This document shows positions 1 to 5,336 of a stretch of DNA of 46,890 nt, one piece after another. This DNA comes from Paludibacteraceae bacterium. GTDB taxonomy: Bacteria > Bacteroidota > Bacteroidia > Bacteroidales > Paludibacteraceae. The notes beneath the pieces were generated by a model that saw only the letters and a program-made list of their open reading frames with translations, was not told where the DNA came from and did not search any database. Position 1 is the first letter of the stretch. The number at the start of each line of letters is the position of its first letter. The stretch covers positions 1 to 46,890 of the forward strand of contig JAFSTO010000002.1 in NCBI GenBank assembly GCA_017450435.1, written 5' to 3'. The position numbers and the translations under genes were made by a program.

Positions 1-1
1 A

Positions 2-253
2 TCGGAATTGGCTATCGGCGGCAATACATGGACATACAAGCACATGGAGTACGAAAGAGCCAAAGAGATCTTTGACAATACAGTTGCTGTGGAAATCTCC
101 GGATTGGAATTAAGACCTCTGAAAAAGGAGAGTCTCAAATCTGCCACCCAATCCATAATGGAAGAGCAAGACATCCAAGATTTGAAAGATGCAGCAGAAA
201 CAGCCGGAAAACTGCTTGAAGCAGAAAAAGACCTGTTGAATGCTTTATTTTAA
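2..253 (+). CDS. C-terminal end of an unknown protein (5' partial)
   Basis: The reading frame is open from the first complete codon at base 2 to the TAA at 251-253, so the gene almost certainly begins left of the window. The TTG at base 8 is only an internal codon. The visible 83 residues are hydrophilic and helix-prone, with a charged tail rich in Glu, Asp, Lys and Ala (residues about 45-80) that could form a coiled coil. There is no signal or membrane segment in the visible part. I do not recognise the family. The next gene starts 31 bases downstream on the same strand, so co-transcription is likely. Confidence 0.6.
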   Translation, partial: SELAIGGNTWTYKHMEYERAKEIFDNTVAVEISGLELRPLKKESLKSATQSIMEEQDIQDLKDAAETAGKLLEAEKDLLNALF

Positions 254-284
254 TTAACAATATTAACTCTAAATTTTCAGTATT

Positions 285-806
285 ATGTTAACTATTTTAT
301 GGTGGGTTTTAGTTGCCCTGTTGTTATGTTTCGGTTTCCTGGGATGTTTCATCAACAAAGTTCCCGGACCAATCGCGGTGGTAATAGCAACACTCCTTGC
401 TATTCTGTGCCTCGACATTCCTATTGAGTGGAGTACCTTCGGTATCATTACCGCATTAGCCATTGCCAGCATGATTGTTTCCAAACTGCTTGTCAAACTG
501 GTAAAAAAACTCCAAGAGTATTCCAAACGCGCCACATGGGGAACGACCATCGGTTCTATTATCGGTTTGCTTTTGGTTTATGGCGCTACTTCCTCTGATT
601 CCAAGGCGCTTCTTATTACCATGCTGATTGTCGGCTTTGTTGTACTGCCTTTCGTTTTGGCTTTCTTGCTGGAACTGACGAACAAACAAGGTGCCCTCAT
701 GGCTTTGAAGTGTGCCACATCGGCCACATGCGCCTATTTGTCCGATACGCTCTTGAAACTGGCGGTATTCGTGTATGCTATTTATGTTATTTTTCAAATA
801 GGATAA
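285..806 (+). CDS. DUF456-like integral membrane protein
   Basis: A protein of 173 residues, almost entirely hydrophobic. Segments at about 3-22, 28-42, 52-72, 88-104, 110-132 and 150-170 could span the membrane. The N-terminal Gly-rich helix ending in VPGP, and the later basic stretch followed by ATWGTTIGSIIGLL, match my memory of the DUF456 layout (Pro-Gly motif after helix 1, then an Ala-x-Trp-Gly start of a glycine-rich helix). The function of DUF456 proteins is not known. The gene follows the partial gene at the window edge by 31 bases and could share its transcript. The ATG was chosen because it gives a clean N-terminal helix. Confidence 0.62.
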   Translation: MLTILWWVLVALLLCFGFLGCFINKVPGPIAVVIATLLAILCLDIPIEWSTFGIITALAIASMIVSKLLVKLVKKLQEYSKRATWGTTIGSIIGLLLVYGATSSDSKALLITMLIVGFVVLPFVLAFLLELTNKQGALMALKCATSATCAYLSDTLLKLAVFVYAIYVIFQIG

Positions 807-872
807 AACTTTTATTGGGGCTCTGAAACAGGGCGGGCGGAAACTCCGTCTGCCTTGTTTATTTTATAATTA

Positions 873-904
873 TTTGTATATGTCAAAGAAATATTGTACT
901 TTTG
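873..904 (+). promoter_or_regulatory. Bacteroidota-type promoter for the kinase-module regulator
   Basis: TTTG at 873-876 and TACTTTTG at 897-904 are separated by 20 bases, matching the Bacteroidota -33/-7 consensus. The -7 element ends 8 bases before the ATG at 913, so the mRNA would have almost no leader. This promoter position is also why the in-frame ATG codons at 874 and 880 are rejected as starts. Confidence 0.72.
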
Positions 905-912
905 CACTCGAT

Positions 913-1503
913 ATGAATAAATACTCACCCGAAATAGCCACGCTGCGGATGGATATCGAGCAGGAAGTGAAACGCAAGATCCGTACGCCGTATGATTTTG
1001 AGTTCCTCGCCGGCGTCATCTGGGAGCGGTTGCATGAGAATATCTCTCCCACTACACTTAAACGTCTCTGGGGCTATATCGACGGCGCAGACACTACGTG
1101 CCGCACAACGCTTTGCCTGCTCTCCCAGTTCCTCGGTTTTGCCGACTGGGAGGCGTATGTAGCCTCGCTTGCCACGCGCACGGACATTGAGAGCACCGCT
1201 TTCGAGGGCGAAGGAATTCATATCAACGACCTTCAGCCCGGAGACAGGGTAGAGGTCACATGGCTGCCGAACAGACGGTGTGTCTTCCGATATGAAGGAG
1301 AAGCGCATTTCATCGTGGAAGAAGCCGCGAACGCCAAACTGCATGCAGGCGATACCTTCGACACCACTTGTTTCCTCGTTGGCAAACCGATGTACCTTGA
1401 TAACGTACGAAATAACAAAGAACCAGGTACCAAAGAGGGCGTTTCGTATGTCGCAGGATCCAAAAACGGTCTGAACTCCGTAAAAATCACTACTGTCCAC
1501 TAA
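913..1503 (+). CDS. Bacteroidales regulator-like protein of the kinase module, intact copy
   Basis: A protein of 196 residues. The N-terminal 85 residues (MNKYSPEI..., then WERLHENISPTTLKRLWGY at about 37-55, then TLCLLSQFLGFADWEAY) follow a pattern I recall from many Bacteroidales proteins. It is helical, with an SPTTLKRLWG helix that could bind DNA and a second helix ending in a conserved Gly-(Phe/Tyr)-x-Asp-Trp. The C-terminal half (from about residue 105) is a compact beta-rich part with a PGDRVEVTWLPNRRC stretch. A membrane-anchored kinase gene lies downstream, and a second, broken copy of the same N-terminal domain overlaps that kinase. A regulatory role is inferred from this pairing only. 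DNA binding is unproven. Confidence 0.6.
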   Translation: MNKYSPEIATLRMDIEQEVKRKIRTPYDFEFLAGVIWERLHENISPTTLKRLWGYIDGADTTCRTTLCLLSQFLGFADWEAYVASLATRTDIESTAFEGEGIHINDLQPGDRVEVTWLPNRRCVFRYEGEAHFIVEEAANAKLHAGDTFDTTCFLVGKPMYLDNVRNNKEPGTKEGVSYVAGSKNGLNSVKITTVH

Positions 1504-1528
1504 AAAATAAACAAAAACCAACAAAACC

Positions 1529-1649
1529 CTTTGAGTGCATTAGAAGCGATGCTTCTTATACAAATTGCTACTAAAACTCCTCGTAAGCAAGTTTCCAGAT
1601 AGTTTTTACTACCAATTTGTCAACTCTTACGAGCGAAAAGCGCTCAAAG
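1529..1649. other. Candidate structured RNA or DNA element with a pseudoknot
   Basis: This 121-base stretch lies in the 288-base gap between the regulator and the kinase and is packed with complementary segments. Outer arms: 1529-1538 pairs with 1640-1649 (10 bp, one G-U). A small hairpin: 1542-1547 with 1551-1556. A long stem: 1560-1578 with 1601-1620 (about 16 bp, two mismatches, one bulge). The loop of that long stem (1580-1593) is complementary to 1622-1633, just outside it (12 bp with a 2-base bulge, core CTCGTAAG/CTTACGAG). The last two pairings cross, as in an H-type pseudoknot, or they exclude each other as a switch. A further short hairpin (1631-1635/1641-1645) competes with the outer arms. 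Strand and function are unknown. The rest of the gap (1650-1791) is AT-rich, with one 8-bp inverted repeat at 1713-1720/1740-1747. Confidence 0.45.
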
Positions 1650-1791
1650 ACATAAACATATAAAACATTGTTAAATCAAATCCGTCAACTCATAATATCA
1701 ATATAATTGACTAAATATCAGGTGATTATAAAACTAATATGATATTTTAAGTGGACACTAATGTGTTAAAATAGTAAATGGTAAATGAAAA

Positions 1792-2829
1792 ATGGTAAAT
1801 AGTCCAAGTTCATCCGGTTTTATAGTACCTGCCGATTTCTCGTCTGATTGGCGCAATATAGAGTTGCTACAAAGCCGCTCGCATACAATGCTGTATGTTG
1901 CTACTCGCTACGGCAGGCGGTTTTTGCTCAAGTCGCTGACACCGGAAGCCGCACGGCTCACCGACTACCAACTACAGCAGCAGAAAGAGTTTCAATTAGG
2001 CGTTTCGCTGAATCATCCTAATGTTGCTGCTACGTATTCCTTGGAAGAAGTGCCCGGTGTGGGAATGTGCATCGTGCAGGAATGGATAGACGGCGTGACG
2101 CTCGGCGAATGGCTGCAAGCAAAACCCTCACGGGCAACTAAAAAACGTGCGTTGAATCAACTATTAGATGCACTCGCTTATCTTCATAGCCGCCAACTCG
2201 TTCATCGCGACCTTAAACACGACAATATCCTCATCACCCGCAACGGCGAGAATGTCAAACTGATAGACATCGGTCTGTCTGAGGTAGATTCGTCTGTCTC
2301 AGCGAGAAGCAACGATCCGGTGAGAGATGTGCAGGCGGTACAACGGATGTTCGGTGTCATGCCCAGCCGTCGTTTTGATACCATTGACTCACTTCGTAAG
2401 GCTTTGAACAGGCGCGAGCGAATCTTGCGGGCAGTACCGATAGTTCTGTCGATGATGATGCTCATTGCCGCTTCGGTTCTCTTTGGACAGGCTCGATACA
2501 CAAAAATAATCGAGCAACGGAAATACGAAGCGATGCAAGCGCAAGTGGACTCACTCATTGCAGTAGAACGGGCAGAATTAACGGAGATTGTTAACCGGTA
2601 CGAGGTCTTTTATGTGAAAAATGCAAATGAACAACGCCTTTATAATGAGTGTTTTACACAATACATGGATAACTTGGTTCGATACAACCATGTGCGTGAT
2701 TCTATTGCTTCACTCTATAATGAAAATGATCCGTTACGAGAGCAGTTCTGGCAATTGCATTTACGCAAACAGACAGAAATGAACAATGAACTAATTAAAG
2801 TCTTAACATCCAAAGAGATTTATGAATAA
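1792..2829 (+). CDS. Membrane-anchored Hanks-type Ser/Thr protein kinase with shortened C-lobe
   Basis: A protein of 345 residues. Residues 20-205 form a compact kinase domain: the ATP-binding Lys is likely K47 (GRRFLLK), the catalytic loop is HRDLKHDN at 138-145 (Asp140, Asn145), and the metal-binding DFG is DIG at 159-161. Only about 50 residues lie between DIG and the membrane helix (about 212-232). The APE motif and most of the usual C-lobe are therefore missing or strongly reduced. Residues 233-345 are a charged, probably extracytoplasmic coiled-coil region. All key catalytic residues are present, so activity is plausible. The stop overlaps the start of the truncated regulator at 2822 by 8 bases, so kinase and regulator were made as one operon. 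The natural substrate is unknown. Confidence 0.75.
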   Translation: MVNSPSSSGFIVPADFSSDWRNIELLQSRSHTMLYVATRYGRRFLLKSLTPEAARLTDYQLQQQKEFQLGVSLNHPNVAATYSLEEVPGVGMCIVQEWIDGVTLGEWLQAKPSRATKKRALNQLLDALAYLHSRQLVHRDLKHDNILITRNGENVKLIDIGLSEVDSSVSARSNDPVRDVQAVQRMFGVMPSRRFDTIDSLRKALNRRERILRAVPIVLSMMMLIAASVLFGQARYTKIIEQRKYEAMQAQVDSLIAVERAELTEIVNRYEVFYVKNANEQRLYNECFTQYMDNLVRYNHVRDSIASLYNENDPLREQFWQLHLRKQTEMNNELIKVLTSKEIYE

Positions 2830-3025
2830 ATACGCTCCCGAAATAGCCTCACTGCGTTTAGATATCGAACAGTCCGTGAAACGCAAAATCCGCACACCCT
2901 ATGATTTTGAGTTTCTGTCGGGTGTTATTTGGGAAAGACTGCACGAGAATATCTCACCTACCACCCTCAAACGCCTCTGCACACCGTCATTCATCACATT
3001 GAGACTTAATTCCGACTCAGTATAG
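2822..3025 (+). pseudogene. Truncated second copy of the kinase-module regulator
   Basis: The first 52 codons closely match the intact copy at 913: MNKYxPEIA, KRKIRTPYDFEFL and GVIWERLHENISPTTLKRL are shared. Homology stops abruptly at base 2979, inside the codon for the conserved Trp of the LKRLWGY motif. The frame then runs 15 more unrelated residues to TAG at 3023-3025. The C-terminal half of the family is gone, so the product would be a 67-residue fragment. The start overlaps the kinase stop (ATG at 2822, kinase TAA at 2827-2829). The two copies differ at many third-codon positions, so this is an old paralogue and not a recent duplication. The breakpoint marks a deletion or an insertion edge. 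The fragment could still be expressed. Confidence 0.65.
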
Positions 3026-3139
3026 AGAACCTTCTGTTTCTATCAATCCCTCAAAGCGGAACAATCAGCCCAACAACCTGTAGATTAGTTCCTTGATCTA
3101 CAAAAAAACAACTTTCGCGAACGATTTTAGCTAAAATCC

Positions 3140-3170
3140 TTGCATATATCAAAAAAAAACTGTAGCTTTG
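3140..3170 (+). promoter_or_regulatory. Promoter of the GNAT toxin-antitoxin pair
   Basis: TTG at 3140-3142 and TAGCTTTG at 3163-3170 are separated by 20 bases, the Bacteroidota consensus spacing. Transcription should start near 3176, about 90 bases before the antitoxin ATG. The sequence between the broken regulator and this promoter (3026-3139) carries one hairpin (TGTAGAT/ATCTACA) and no gene that I can support. Confidence 0.68.
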
Positions 3171-3192
3171 CAGCACTTTAATCGAGTGCTGC
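3170..3192. promoter_or_regulatory. Inverted repeat over the transcription start, candidate operator
   Basis: GCAGCACT (3170-3177) and AGTGCTGC (3185-3192) form a perfect 8-bp inverted repeat with a 7-base spacer. It starts at the last base of the -7 element and covers the expected start point. This is the usual place for the operator of an autoregulated toxin-antitoxin operon. A second, nested hairpin, GTGCT/AGCAC (3186-3199), overlaps it. Confidence 0.45.
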
Positions 3193-3267
3193 CAAGCACG
3201 AGAAAAATGGCTAAATTAGCCGAAAGTTGCAAAGAATTAGTAATACACACATCAAAAGAACAACACT

Positions 3268-3420
3268 ATGGCCAAACCGATTGCCACAACACCAACTCTT
3301 ACAGGTAAGGATGCTGAGCTTTTCCTTGAAAGAGCCTACGCACCTATTTCGCCTGTTTCGCATGAAGATTACGCTGCATGCTCGTCTGCTTATCAAATGA
3401 TGCAGCAAATGGCGAAATGA
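3268..3420 (+). CDS. Small antitoxin-like partner of the GNAT protein
   Basis: A gene of 50 codons that starts at ATG 3268 and ends with TGA 3418-3420. The product begins MAKPIATTPTLTGKDAELFLERA, which matches a pattern I recall for very small bacterial proteins encoded just before a GNAT acetyltransferase (MAKPIxxTPxLxGxDAxxF). It has an unstructured N-terminus and a helical C-terminal part and is not a ribbon-helix-helix protein of the usual TacA/AtaR kind. Its stop overlaps the start of the downstream acetyltransferase as ATGA, giving translational coupling. It is inferred to neutralise the toxin and perhaps to repress the promoter through the inverted repeat upstream. No experimental support is visible. 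Confidence 0.62.
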   Translation: MAKPIATTPTLTGKDAELFLERAYAPISPVSHEDYAACSSAYQMMQQMAK

Positions 3421-3998
3421 GTGAACCAACGCCTATAAAGAGTTCCGAAATCATCCTTCGTAAGTTGGATGATACGATGGATGTGTCTTCTTTTGATTGT
3501 GGTATAGAAGAACTGAACGGCTTTTTGCGTGAGAATGCGCTTGAGGATTTCAGGCGGCGCATGAATGTGACTTATGTTCTATTACACGCTAAAAGAGTGA
3601 TAGCGTACTACTGTATTCTGGCAGACCGGATAGACACAAAGGTTGACCCGATACGCAGGTCGGTGCGTGACAGACTTAAACGCAAATCGGATTACCGATA
3701 TACGAGTTTCCCCTCTATTAAAATTGGTCGGTTGGCTGTTGATAAGGATTTTCAAAGTGCTAACCATTGCGATGTACATTTGGGACAACTGATAGTAAGT
3801 GGTCTCAAGTTCCAATATGCCACCGAACGACAATTTGGATGCAGGTATTTGACGGTAGATGCAATGAACAACGACCGCACGATTAGTTTTTACAAGAGAA
3901 ACGGCTTCATACCAATGATAGCCAAGCCGTCAGACAATCCGGAAGATACTATACCGATGCTGTTTGACCTTGCCACCATGCAAGGAAATATAGCATAA
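3417..3998 (+). CDS. GNAT acetyltransferase, probable toxin of a toxin-antitoxin pair
   Basis: A protein of 193 residues starting at ATG 3417 inside the stop of the 50-codon gene; the upstream in-frame ATG at 3378 is internal to that gene and is rejected. Features of the TacT/AtaT-like group are visible. FDCGIEELNGFL is at about 26-37, and a strand with the acetyl-CoA binding region lies around IGRLAVDKDFQSANHCDVHLGQLI (residues 101-124). The typical C-terminal part is TVDAMNNDRTISFYKRNGF (about 144-162). Toxins of this group acetylate aminoacyl-tRNA and block translation; whether this one does is inferred. The tight ATGA overlap with a tiny upstream partner and the shared operator support a toxin-antitoxin role over a metabolic acetyltransferase. 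Confidence 0.72.
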   Translation: MSEPTPIKSSEIILRKLDDTMDVSSFDCGIEELNGFLRENALEDFRRRMNVTYVLLHAKRVIAYYCILADRIDTKVDPIRRSVRDRLKRKSDYRYTSFPSIKIGRLAVDKDFQSANHCDVHLGQLIVSGLKFQYATERQFGCRYLTVDAMNNDRTISFYKRNGFIPMIAKPSDNPEDTIPMLFDLATMQGNIA

Positions 3999-4073
3999 TC
4001 AATAACGAAAACAAACAACTGCCTATGATAAAAAACGATTAAAAGGCATAGGCAAGCAATAAAACCATCGTCT

Positions 4074-4376
4074 TTTCTCGGACGTTAAACAGAGAAAGCG
4101 CAAAGTGTTGCGCTACATATTGAAAAGCGTTTACACGCTTGTAATCTGATTTCTCGAAATGTAGGAAGTTGAGAGAATGGATTCAGAAAACAAGTAAGTA
4201 GATGCTCACGAGTGTACAACTCGCCCACACTATTGGATGTTTCTAATAGTGTGTTGGCGGATATATACACGGCGCGAGTTTCTGTTTGCATATCTGATCC
4301 ATAGGGCATTTCCTACAGCCTCGAGAAACGGATAACAATCAGTTATTCGCGTTTTTGTTTGTCCCTAATGAAAAGT
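4074..4376 (-). ncRNA. Candidate structured non-coding RNA downstream of and antisense to the GNAT module
   Basis: A Bacteroidota promoter reads into this stretch on the minus strand and the region is full of stems. A closing helix is formed by 4150-4157 with 4321-4328 and 4160-4167 with 4310-4317 (16 bp around a 2x3 internal loop). Inside it 4177-4187 pairs with 4293-4302 (one bulge), 4218-4223 with 4275-4280, and 4226-4234 with 4245-4253 (9 bp, 10-base loop). Further hairpins follow at 4125-4140, 4097-4114 and 4074-4097, and one precedes it at 4329-4349. A 179-base irregular rod with a central open region resembles 6S RNA in general shape, but I see no sequence proof. The only ORF (4085-4309, 74 codons) matches nothing I know. 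The 3' end is not defined. Confidence 0.5.
4329..4360 (+). terminator. Probable terminator of the GNAT transcript
   Basis: CGGATAAC (4329-4336) pairs with GTTATTCG (4342-4349) around a 5-base loop, and GTTTTTGTTTG follows on the plus strand. If used, the GNAT mRNA would have a 3' tail of about 350 bases fully complementary to the minus-strand candidate RNA. On the minus strand the same hairpin would be the first stem of that RNA. Confidence 0.45.
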
Positions 4377-4380
4377 GCTG

Positions 4381-4412
4381 CAAAGGTACGACAATTTCAC
4401 GGAACGCACAAA
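4381..4412 (-). promoter_or_regulatory. Promoter of the minus-strand candidate RNA
   Basis: On the minus strand, TTTG (plus 4409-4412) and TACCTTTG (plus 4381-4388) stand 20 bases apart, a full consensus match. The first transcribed bases, GCAGCACTTT, are the same as those of the GNAT promoter at 3163-3180. Transcription would start near 4375. Confidence 0.62.
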
Positions 4413-4464
4413 CGTGCGAACAATAAGGACTAACAAGGACTACGAATATATCGCAAAAAAGCAG

Positions 4465-4472
4465 TAATTTTG
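4465..4472 (+). promoter_or_regulatory. -7 element upstream of the DUF2971 gene
   Basis: TAATTTTG sits 66 bases upstream of the ATG at 4539, within AAAAAAGCAGTAATTTTGCA. The same core is found at the CYTH gene promoter (10551-10569). I see no good TTG at the -33 position, so the promoter is only half supported. Confidence 0.4.
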
Positions 4473-4538
4473 CAAACAGAATAGACGGAGCAAGCCGAAA
4501 ATCCAATGAAGAGTAGGCGAACCAAATAATTTATTACT

Positions 4539-5324
4539 ATGGTTAAATACAAACGCACATCAGAAAGACATTCACAACTAAAAAATGTGTATCTGATTGA
4601 GGACAAAGTTACTTTGAGATATATTTACAGGTATATACCTCTTGCAACTTTAACCCAATCTATTGAGTTTAAAGAACCTTCCCAATGGTGGGACGAATTT
4701 GAAAAAAGATTCTATTGTGCAGAGTATAATCAGCAAAAATATCCGGGTTACCCAAAGAAGTTATTTGCCCTATGCACAACATCCAAAAGAGATAGTGAAG
4801 CGGGATGGAAAATGTATAAACATACCGAAGACCCTTTGATTCAAATTAAGATAAACAGAAAAAAGTTTATTGAGGCTTTGAGTCTATATTATAAAAATAA
4901 AGATGTTGCAATATATGAAGGGAAAGTTAATTACGATATAAAAGAGGCTCATATTTTAAGGCTTCATATGCCCTCATATACTAGAAAAGGAGTACCAAAA
5001 GTCTATCCTGTTAAAGGTCATGATGAGATTTTCAATAATTTTGATATGGATAGTTACTTGAGTCTTCTTTTGTTAAAAAGGGATGCATACAGTTATGAGA
5101 ATGAAATCAGGTATTTCATTGTTCCTTTAGATGAAGAATGTAATAGTAAAGATATTATACCAATAAAAGGTAAGAATTGGTTGGATTTTGTTGAAGAAAT
5201 TCGTTGCTCTCCTGCGGATAGAGATAAGGTATTTGAAATTATCAAGGGATATAATATCAAGTTATTAGACTTTAATATTAATAAAGGGACATATAGTAAC
5301 GATGAAAATATAATAATCAACTAA
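4539..5324 (+). CDS. DUF2971 family protein
   Basis: A soluble protein of 261 residues with no signal peptide. The pattern fits DUF2971: YRYIPLATLTQSIEF near residues 30-45, a W-x-DEFE stretch (about 50-56), then FALCTTSKRDSEAGWKMYKH (about 76-95), which is the family's typical Cys/Thr...Trp...Tyr signature. A late YENEIRYFIVPL (about 186-197) matches the conserved Glu-x-x-Glu-Ile-Arg. The molecular function of DUF2971 is unknown; members are frequent in defence islands and other accessory regions. The gene is clearly more AT-rich than its neighbours, which suggests recent acquisition. It ends 12 bases before the signal peptide of the LRR protein, so read-through into that gene is possible. 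Confidence 0.7.
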   Translation: MVKYKRTSERHSQLKNVYLIEDKVTLRYIYRYIPLATLTQSIEFKEPSQWWDEFEKRFYCAEYNQQKYPGYPKKLFALCTTSKRDSEAGWKMYKHTEDPLIQIKINRKKFIEALSLYYKNKDVAIYEGKVNYDIKEAHILRLHMPSYTRKGVPKVYPVKGHDEIFNNFDMDSYLSLLLLKRDAYSYENEIRYFIVPLDEECNSKDIIPIKGKNWLDFVEEIRCSPADRDKVFEIIKGYNIKLLDFNINKGTYSNDENIIIN

Positions 5325-5336
5325 AACTATACAATT

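Noticed and set aside
1529-1649. Integron attC site or IS200/IS605 end
   Set aside because: No integrase or TnpA/TnpB gene is near, and the attC core GTTRRRY boxes are not seen in the right order.
4020-4054. Terminator directly after the GNAT gene
   Set aside because: TGCCTATG/CATAGGCA pair, but over a 19-base loop and without a T-run on the plus strand.
4085-4309. 74-codon minus-strand gene
   Set aside because: The frame lies exactly in the structured region, has no recognisable family, and its codons are better explained by the stem sequences. It is kept only as an alternative to the candidate RNA.
4020-4376. tmRNA, RNase P RNA or SRP RNA
   Set aside because: I looked for the tmRNA 3' TTCGA acceptor end, the RNase P GGAAAGTCC-type core and the SRP GGAAG tetraloop domain and found none in matching context.
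4074-4376. Retron non-coding RNA
   Set aside because: The long hairpin shape is suggestive, but no reverse transcriptase gene is in the neighbourhood.
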